From the NCBI GenBank assembly GCA_029959085.1, contig JARWIR010000013.1, positions 10,789,186 through 10,853,185 of the forward strand: 64,000 nt of DNA, read 5' to 3'. The translations under genes were made by a program, and so were the position numbers. Below the pieces are notes generated by a model that was not told where the DNA came from, did no database searches, and saw only the letters and a list, made by a program, of their open reading frames with translations. The stretch comes from Nemophila menziesii. Taxonomy: Eukaryota > Streptophyta > Magnoliopsida > Boraginales > Hydrophyllaceae. Below are positions 56,396 through 64,000 of this stretch, piece by piece (the first letter of the stretch is position 1; each line of letters opens with the position of its first letter).

Positions 56396-58486
56396 TCAGG
56401 CGCGAGTAGCCATATCGACATCATCGTCCTTGTCTCTTGCCGGCTGTCCATCGCCCTCAACTTGTGGTGTTGCGGTTTCCCGGACCTGGCTCTCTATCCA
56501 CATAGAATCATCCTCATCGTCTTGCGAGCCTAACTCCCATACCGGATCAGGAGGTTTTCTCACCCCTCCCATAGTCTCAGCCGCGCCACCTGGACTGGTG
56601 AGGTTAGTCTCGGTAGTAGCTGTTTCAATAGGAGGACTGTGTTGCGGAGTTGGAGGTCCCATATCAAAGTTTAATATTTTAGTTTTTATTGCATTTTGGT
56701 CCCTGCCATTTTTTGCCCCTTCTGTAACTTTAATTTCCACTAGTTCTTTGTTATTTATTATGCTAAGTCCGCCCCTGTGTTGCTCCTGTATAATACCACC
56801 ATTACCGCCCATCACAGGTCCTACACCTGTTCCAGCCGAGATCACCTCAGTTACATCAGTTCCTGCCGAGCTCGGACCTACACCAGCTGCTGTTCGATTT
56901 TTCAGTCCCTTTTTTCCGGTTTTTTTTGCACCAGCTCTAGCTCCATCTTGTTGCTCATCCGAGGCTGCAAAAATTACTTCCACCACATCTTCTAAAACCC
57001 GCCTTTGCTCGAAGTTCGGGGTAGCAATAATGCTATGTCCCTTCACACCTCTAGTCCTTCTATTATTTTGAACAAGGCCTGGAGCATTTTTACTTTTGCT
57101 TGAGATTGACTTTACTCCAGATGATTGGCCTCTATTGATCACCTCTTGAATCCCCTGTCTTACTTCATTATCATTATCCTCCATCCGTAACACCTCGAAT
57201 CTGGTTCCCAAATTATTTTTTGAATGAGTATTAGCAACACTACCTGAGTTACCTCTCCCGTTCCCTCTATTTCCACGCCGTACCGTCATCCACTCCCCAT
57301 ATTTTGCCTTCGTACACGGAGCTACCTCTACTTCCTCCACCATTATTCCCTTGCCTTTATCGTTTCGCCTCTCTTCTTCCATTTTATCTACAATATTAGA
57401 CGGACAATTTTCACTTTTGTATCCGAATTTTCCACACTCATAGCATATCAAGTGGAGTCCTTCATATTCCACTTTGCATATGTCTGGCCCGATTCTCACT
57501 TCAGGTTCTAATGGTTTGCTCAGATCAAGTTCGATAGCTAATCTTGCATAGTTTCCCCTTAGTCTTCCCTTAGTCATTGGATCAATTTTAATTGTTCGTC
57601 CAAGCTTGTTCCCAATCTTTCTTAAGATCCGAGCCGTGTAGTTATGCATTCCAACATTGGATATTCTTACCCAAGCAGTAGTCGTTGTGATCGAATTAGT
57701 TATCGCATTAAAATTTGGAGTCCATTCTCTTACAATAAGGTAGTGATCAAGGACCATCCACGGACCCCCAGATATTGCGAAATCAAAATCATCCCTATTT
57801 CCAAACTTTACCATATAGTAACCGTATCCGACATCTACTAGTTCGAATTGACCCGCTGGTGCCCAGATTTGTTTTAGTTTGGATGACAGATAGTTAAATC
57901 CGACCTCCCTACCAAGAAGCCTAATCACCGCCGTATTGCGCCACAAACGGATACCCTCTTGAATTTCTTCCCTAGTCCGTATAACAGTAGGAATTGAATC
58001 ATTAATTTCCAATTCCTCATCATCTTCAACAAGTTCTTCTATTTCAAAAAATTCCTCCTCATCCCTAATGCGATTAGTTTTACTTTCTTCACTATCCTCT
58101 ATTATTGGGATTACTACATTGTTACCCGTAACCATATCTTTCCATCCCATTAATTTAGGCTTCAAAAAATTTCCAGAGGTGTTACCTTGTATCATAGTAG
58201 GCGCATTTTCTTTTGGGTTTTGCATCACAGTCGGCTGTCGATCTTGCGTTTCCAATGCAGCAGAGATGATAATTCCTTCCCCATTTGCTCTTTGTCGTTT
58301 ACCTACTCTTCCATTCGAATTTGCCATAGCCAAATCAGGATATTCCATCATCTGTTGATCTTGATCAAGAGATTTTTCATTTTGGTGCCCTTATTGTGAT
58401 GCTATCTCTCCCGGTGTTATTGGGTTGTTCTCCGGTGGTTTTTCCGCCCTTGAATCGCCGGCCATTGGCGGCGGAGGGGTGGCCAT
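56396..58486 (-). pseudogene. LINE-2 ORF1: DUF4283/zinc-knuckle protein with early stop
   Basis: The likely original start is the ATG at 58486 (MATPPPPMAGDSRAEKPP...), followed in frame after 31 codons by TAA at 58393-58391, then an open frame to 56396. An ATG downstream of the stop (58351) gives 651 codons and could still produce a protein. DUF4283 covers roughly residues 95-265 of the 651 (IRLWRNTAVIRLLGREVGFN, FELVDVGYGYYMVKFGN, GGPWMVLDHYLIVREW, NKLGRTIKIDP). The zinc knuckle reads CYECGKFGYKSENC, with Tyr where the family has His. A long basic, then Gly/Ala-rich and acidic tail follows. The role is RNA binding for the LINE ribonucleoprotein. Confidence 0.88.
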
Positions 58487-58583
58487 TTTTGAACGTTAAG
58501 AGTTGTTTTTTGTTCTTCCGAAATCTATGGAGCGTTTTTAAATCATAAGTTTCACGTATCAAGCTAACAATATGAGGTATCTT

Positions 58584-59449
58584 AAGAAATATTGTTTAAT
58601 ATTATTTAGTTGATATAATGTCGAATAACACAAGAAAATAATGGCATATTGGGAGATTAATTAGAGTTAAAAAGGTGTTTTGATCATTGAAGCTGGGATA
58701 GATTCCGTCGCTGATGATTTGGTGATGAGAATGATGCTTCTCTGTGCCTTAAGTTGATTATTCAGGTGTCATTTCTTACTTCCCTCTAACACTGCAAAAT
58801 CTATAACACATGATTTAAATCAAAAAATAAATTTATATTGATTGATAGTGATACCTCATGTGCTCATCACGCAACCTATTCTCCTAAAAGGGCAAGAAGA
58901 TGCCAAAGACCTCCGAAGACAACGAGGTAAGAAGAATGTAACTACACGTGATAGGACGCTCGACAACTTCCACCATACCATTTCAAGGATATGGAACTAG
59001 GATTATCCAGTAACCCTTGTGGCTATTAACAGACGTGTCCATTAAGAATACGCGATGTTCATTATGTTAAGTAATAGGCCCTGAAGTATAGGTCGGTTAG
59101 CTTCAAGTTGTGAGAATAATGGGGAGGAGGAGTGAACGTGTTATTTTATGGATTAGTAGTATAAGTATAATTGTTGATAATTGAGAAAATCATGTAATCA
59201 CAACAAAATTCAAGCCATATCATCAACAGTGACTATATGTTCTCTAAATTACTTTTTTTTGTTTCTTTACGTTATTATCTACACTTCGTCGTTCTTCCCA
59301 AACACTTCAATTCCTCACGAATCACGATGATACATTTTCAACTCAACAAAATCTTAACTGGTAAAATTTGTCGTATCATATTCGAATCACAAATCAATCA
59401 TGATTGAGATCACAAACCAATTCCAATACGACTTCGGTTAAGCCCCTCC

Positions 59450-59452
<3 letters not shown>
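58584..59452. other. Intergenic DNA, no gene seen
   Basis: No supported open frame or repeat was recognised. Confidence 0.45.

Positions 59453-59522
<70 letters not shown>
59453..59522. repeat. (TA)35 dinucleotide array
   Basis: 70 bp of uninterrupted TA, only a few bases from the start of the solo LTR. Confidence 0.97.
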
Positions 59523-59525
<3 letters not shown>

Positions 59526-59530
59526 GAGGG

Positions 59531-61144
59531 TGATGTCTCCCTAATTGTTCTTATTTTCGACCCTTGGGAGACATCATTTTTTGTGTTTATTTAATTAATT
59601 TGATAGACTTTTGGACTAAATATGCAATAATCCGGAATTCCCTTTTTATTTCTAGCATTTTTAATTTATTAAACTTTTGCGCGTAATATTGGTATTTTTA
59701 GTGTAAAGTTTACAGGTTTTAGATGTTAGCTAGAAGAGGAATCCGAGGAGAAAGTCAAAGATCAAGAGATAGAGTCAAAACTCGAAGATAAATCCCGAAG
59801 ATATTATTTTTAGAGCTGAAAATCCATTTTCCAGGCCATAGATTGCTGATTTCGAGGTGATTGAGCGATGATTTAGCTGTTGACCTTTGAAGAGAAATCA
59901 TTCCTTATCGAGTTACGGAACTTTAGCAACTGGAATGAGGTCAATCGGAGTTGTAACGCATCGGGAAAAGCCGTTTTAGTGAAGGTGTATCAGCAGTTAC
60001 GGGATTTTGGGCTTAGAAATTGGGCTTGGACATTTAATTAGTGTTTTATTATTAGGTCCAAGCCCTAATCCGTTTTTAACCTTATAAAAGGATATTTTGA
60101 CCTCAGTATTTCTCACCTCTCAATTTGTTCTTCAAATCTTCTCATCCTTAGAAGAGAGTGTCAACACAATTCACATTCCACAAGATTAAACACCAGAGAG
60201 AAGCAACAGAAGGAAGAGGGAAGAAGCTACAAGAGCTGGAGTGGGTCTATAGCTCCGTTCGTAGTCATTCCAATTCCGGAAATTAGGTTCTTTCAATTTT
60301 AATTTTGTAATCAAATATGAATTCCTTTATTGTTATTTTAGTTTTTAATTTTAATATGAGCTAAGCTTTTCATAGTGCTTGAGAACAAACAATGGGTGAA
60401 TCCCAATCTTATAATTTACGAATGTTGAATTTGGGTTTTTATTGAATTAAACTAAATTAGGGCTTTTACTCTTTTCAATAAATTGAGATTATTTTACTGT
60501 TTTTAGAGTAGCTAACTAAGAACAGGTGTTAGTATTTAGGCTATTCCAATTAGTGGCAATTGGATCATCCTGACGGAGGGTTTAAATACAGAACCATTTA
60601 TTCGAATCTAGGATAGAAGCTATTGATTCTGACGAACTTAGCTAATTCTAGGGCCAATGAGGTAATAAAACTTAAACATCCGAAGGTGGATCATATTTAC
60701 CCTGACGGGACTAGTGACACTTTAGGATCGCCTTATAGTCCACCCTGACGGGGGTATAAGGAATTTAGAATCCCGACCATTGTAATTGACTAATTTAGCC
60801 CTTAAACAACATAAGTTAAGAAATAGGATAGGGAGGATCCTTGCGTTCTCAAGTACTATATCTCATATTGCGTTTTAAACCATTCTACTTGCGTTTTAGC
60901 TTTTATTTGCATTTTAATATTTGTCTTTCATTTATTTAGAATTAATAAACAAAACCAAACAAACAATTTATTGTCTTTTATTTTCATAAGTGCATCAATC
61001 ACTACTTGCTAAACATTGTGATCAACCATCCGTCCTTGGAACGAATCTGTATTATCATACATACTACTTGGGACAACCGTACACTTGCGGTTGTGGTTCG
61101 ATTAGCATTTGCATTTAATTTTTAGAACACACAAAGGACCACCA
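59531..61144 (+). mobile_element. Solo LTR of an Athila-like element
   Basis: The segment starts TGATGTCTCCCTAATTGTTC and ends ACAAAGGACCACCA, with a 5-bp duplication GAGGG on both sides (59526-59530 and 61145-61149), as expected after LTR-LTR recombination. Near the start it shares TGTCTCCCTA-TTGT and GGAGAC(A/G)TCATTTT with the R1 and R2 LTRs; near the end it has CACTTGCGGTTGTGGTTCG. It also contains the CCTGACGG-type words (60570-60750) that correspond to CCTTCCGGGTG blocks in R1/R2. CTTATAAAAGG at 60082-60092 is a plausible LTR promoter TATA. The length is 1614 bp, similar to R2. Confidence 0.8.
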
Positions 61145-61149
61145 GAGGG

Positions 61150-62240
61150 GTATGTATAAGTAAGGGTGGGGTGAGTAGGGTGCGGTGAAGATGAAGTGGG
61201 AGTGGGGTGAGAGGGGAAGAAGAAGATGAAGTGTGAATGGAAGTGATAAGAAGATGAAGTATGGGTGAAATGAGGGGTGTGAATGGGAGAAGTGTTTAAT
61301 GTTCTTGTTTTTTTATAACTAATTATTTGTTTTGCCCCTTCATTTTAGATGGATATTACAACCCATTTGTTTTGCATAAAATAACTTATATACAACTTTG
61401 AGACCGTAAAAACTAAATTTTGTACTTAGGGTACCCTTAACTCCGATATATGATTTTGTGGATATTACTTAGCTAGGTATCATCCAGTCGAACAAGTATA
61501 GATAGAATTATAATCAATTTTGATACAGATCGAACCAAATTCAACTATAAATTAGAATGATTTCGAATTAGTCTAAAATTTATATAAAAGATCATCCAGA
61601 CTGATTCAATAATCAGAACCCATATTTTTTTGGTTCATCCTGTTCAGTTTGGTGCAGTTTTTATTTTATTTTTTCTGGTTTCTTTGTACGCTAATATATT
61701 TGTACTATGTTTCTTCTAATTTGTTTTTTAATTTACTTGTTAATTTGATGTTTTTAATTATGACTTGTTGTAACATTAAATATCTCCATGTTAAAAATTT
61801 GAAACTTGTTGTAATAGACTGTATACTCATTTTTTATAATTTTTGTAATGACCTTCGGGCATTGTATAAATAGAGATTCATACAAAATGAAGGATTATAG
61901 AATTTTTTTGGTATTTGTTAAATAAAGTTTAATGAAGTATCTAACTGAAATTTAGCATTTAATAATTTATTTTATAAAAAAATATCTTAAGAAATAATTA
62001 TTTATAAAAAATATCCATTTTATTTTTTTTATACATTTATACATTTATTATTTTTATTATTAAATATATTATTTTATTTTTAATACAATATTTATTTTTT
62101 AATATTAAACAAATAATAAGGTACTTCCCCCACCACCACCACAACTACCAACATGTATTTAACCATAACCACCATCATCATCGCCTACTACTACTGATTC
62201 TATCACACACGTACGCGTCTAAAAATTATTTTTAAAATAT
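61150..62240. other. AT-rich spacer, no gene seen
   Basis: Purine-rich GATGAAGTG-type repeats occupy about 61158-61300; the remainder is AT-rich. The 74-codon open frame at 61649-61873 is low-complexity and hydrophobic and is not considered a gene. A short CCACCACCACC block lies at 62129-62140. Confidence 0.5.
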
Positions 62241-62370
62241 GGTGGTGGTGGTGGTGGTGGTTGTGGTGGTAGTAGTAATAGGGTGATGGTGATGTTTGTG
62301 GTGGTAGGGTGGTGGTGGTTGTTGTGGGGGTGGTGGTTGTTGTGGGGGTGGTGGGTGGTGGGGTAGTGGT
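62241..62370. repeat. (GGT)n-rich low-complexity block
   Basis: Imperfect GGT/GGTGGTTGT arrays, including TGTTGTGGGGGTGGTGGT repeated twice, run up to the 3' end of LINE-3. On the LINE strand this is a CCACCA-type tail. Confidence 0.85.
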
Positions 62371-62371
62371 G

Positions 62372-64000
62372 TTTTTCTATTTGATCAATAAAAGGGTGCA
62401 ATGCACCCGAAACAAAAGGTTCACTCCTTAACTAATGCCAAGTTTACAAAACAAGTTGGCTAAATGAAAAAGGACAAATAGCCTTATTACGTTCTTCCGT
62501 TGCCCTGTGCCTACTTTCCTTTGCAAGCTTATCCGCAAGCTTGTTGAGATTCCTCTTGATGTGTTGAAATTGAGGCCCGTTCTCATCAGAGTTGAAAATA
62601 ATATTACGAAGGATGGGTTGAATAGACTTTATACCTTGAATAACCTCAAGGTTGTCCGAAAACACAGCCTTCCGAGCATGAGGCTTGAGCTTACCTAGTT
62701 CAACTGCTTTAAGAACTGCATACGCTTCTCCTTCAACAACCGAATCACAATCCATTATGAATGTATGATTAGTGATTGTTTTAGTTTGAGAATGAACTTC
62801 GACGACTACCAATCCAGTTGGTTTGAATTTATTGTTGAACGCGGCATCGCAGTAGTAAGAGATTTCAGGCTCCGCAGCATTCCCTGAAGTTGAAGAATTA
62901 TCCACCATTATATTGTTTGTTTTCTTTATCCCTTTCACTTTATTCCAGTCAATCCCGTGTAACTCTGCCATAAGCCTGTTTGTGTTTTGAATAATTGTGG
63001 TTCCGTTTACTGCACAATCTTCGTGTAGGCCTTTCATTTTCCCTTTCCATATATTCCAGAGATCGATCATGATCATATCCCTAATTAATTGCTCATCCCA
63101 TCCTGCTTCTTCGAAACTTTTAACTATTTTTATAAACCATTCTTCCAGAGAATCATTACATTGGTCCTCGATCCTAATCTGGATGAATGTTCTTGCCCAA
63201 ATATCTTTACACATATTGCAGTTTAACAATAGATGTTCCACCGTTTCTCCTTCTTTGTTGCACCAAATACACCTTGTAGATGAAGCGCATTTCCTCTTAT
63301 ATAAGTTCATTTTAGTAGGGAATGTATTGTTGATAGCTCTCCAACAGAAGAGTTTGATATTCCTCGGGACATTAGATTTCCATATAAATTTCCATATTGG
63401 GGAATTGTGGTTGTGAAGTATGGTGGAGTTCGTTGGGTTATTGACAATCTGTTCTTCCGTAAGTTTCATGTATCCTGATTTCGTATCATAGGTACCATCT
63501 TTTGATAAAGTCCATATAAACTTATCCTTCTCTACCTGATTGGGAATCTTAATTCTCTTTATTAGGGGTATAATTGGTTCAGGAAAATATTGTCGAGAAT
63601 CTCTGAGTTCCAATCTTTTGTACCATTAATAAATAATTCTTTCACTTTCCTGATTTCAAAGTTTCTAGGCCTTTTCTAGTTTCCATGTCATGTCTATCCA
63701 TTTGTTGTTCCAAATATCAGTATTCTCTCCATTCCCAATAATGTATATTCTATGTTTGACAAGAAAATCTCTGCCATCGATCAGACTAGCCCAACTCCAT
63801 GTCCCGTTTTTTCTTAATTTACAATCAAGAAATTGGTTCGAGGGAAGCATATACCTTTTAGTAGTTTCGTTGCTAAATTCTCTTTTTTGTGCAGTATTCT
63901 CCAAGCCTGTTTTGCTAGGAGAGTCGTGTTCATTTTTTAAAGTCCTTGAAGCCTAGTCCTCCTATGAGTTTCCCTATCACAATTTTTCCCCGCGCGAGCC
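62372..64000 (-). pseudogene. LINE-3: 3' part of an L1 ORF2, runs off the window
   Basis: The minus-strand frame 63613-62444 (389 codons) encodes zf-RVT (WKSNVPRNIKLFCWRAINN, CIWCNKEGETVEHLLLNC) and RNase H (YYCDAAFNN, EGEAYAVLKAVEL, FSDNLEVIQGI, LADKLAKES). The 63904-63665 segment, in other frames, carries the preceding RT C-terminal region (GTWSWASLIDGRDFL, YIIGNGENTDIWNNKWI). At least three frameshifts separate these blocks, at roughly 63890, 63665 and 63600, so it is a pseudogene. The 3' UTR ends near 62372 at a short A-rich stretch next to the GGT-rich block. The 5' part lies beyond 64000. Confidence 0.85.

Larger units (their letters stand above)
51847..58565 (-). mobile_element. Full-length plant L1 LINE (LINE-2), nearly intact
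   Basis: A 6.7-kb element on the minus strand is bounded by the 18-bp duplication AACAATATGAGGTATCTT (51829-51846 and 58566-58583). Its A-tail appears as T-run 51845-51854 on the + strand. The 5' UTR is about 80 bp, followed by ORF1, a 41-nt gap, ORF2 and a 3' UTR of about 60 bp. Only one frameshift and one early nonsense codon are obvious, which makes it much younger than LINE-1. Confidence 0.95.

Noticed and set aside
56388..57071. 227-codon + strand open frame
   Set aside because: It is antisense to the LINE-2 ORF1 tail; the Ser/Pro-rich composition mirrors the Gly/Ala-rich coding strand.
62241..62370. CRISPR-like or satellite array
   Set aside because: It is a simple imperfect GGT-type microsatellite without regular spacers, in a plant nuclear genome.

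Overview
This is a gene-poor stretch of nuclear DNA from a flowering plant, most likely a eudicot. The evidence is intron-containing genes with GT-AG splice sites, AT-rich intergenic DNA, plant-type L1 LINEs that carry an RNase H domain, LTR retrotransposons whose primer-binding site resembles Athila/Tat elements, and many hAT-, Mutator-, CACTA- and Stowaway-like DNA transposons. The species cannot be named from the sequence.

Only two host genes are well supported, both on the + strand. One is an intronless leucine-rich repeat extensin gene (10915-12984, 689 aa), a secreted cell-wall protein closest to the pollen LRX/PEX type. The other is an intact eight-exon cytochrome P450 gene of the ent-kaurene oxidase (CYP701A) type (33808-36233, 514 aa), which belongs to gibberellin biosynthesis. 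They are 21 kb apart and nothing suggests that they work together.

Layout. 1-2.5 kb is intergenic and ends in an AT-rich MITE-like element. 2.5-8.5 kb holds two Mutator-like non-autonomous elements with CT/GA-rich arms; the second contains a hAT element. 8.9-10.5 kb is a large foldback element with arms of about 430-470 bp, directly upstream of the LRX gene. 14.5-17.2 kb is a cluster of MITEs and three hAT-like elements. 17.9-21.5 kb is a decayed CACTA element (TNP2-like, minus strand). 21.5-30.3 kb holds two broken Athila-like retroelements, each an LTR plus PBS plus gag, both on the minus strand. 30.3-33.7 kb holds inverted and direct repeats that run up to the kaurene oxidase promoter. 36.9-38.1 kb is another Mutator-like element, followed at once by a full-length but dead L1 LINE (38186-44495) with 13-bp target duplications. 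44.9-48.4 kb is a nest of a small LINE fragment, a Mutator-like element, a palindromic CGCCTAGG-rich element, a MITE and a LINE remnant. 50.5-51.2 kb is a LINE RNase H remnant. 51.8-58.6 kb is a nearly intact minus-strand L1 LINE with 18-bp target duplications. 59.5-61.1 kb is a solo LTR next to a (TA)n array. 62.4-64 kb is the 3' part of a third L1 LINE that runs off the window.

The best candidates for something new are: a set of four hAT-like elements with the same TAGGGATG-type ends and size (about 550-600 bp) but entirely different GC-rich subterminal repeats; an in-frame 20-residue duplication in the RNase H domain and an alanine-rich linker in the nearly intact LINE; an ATGA stop/start overlap between ORF1 and ORF2 in the other LINE; and the long foldback directly upstream of the LRX gene. 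Repeat boundaries were read by eye and are approximate unless a target-site duplication is quoted.
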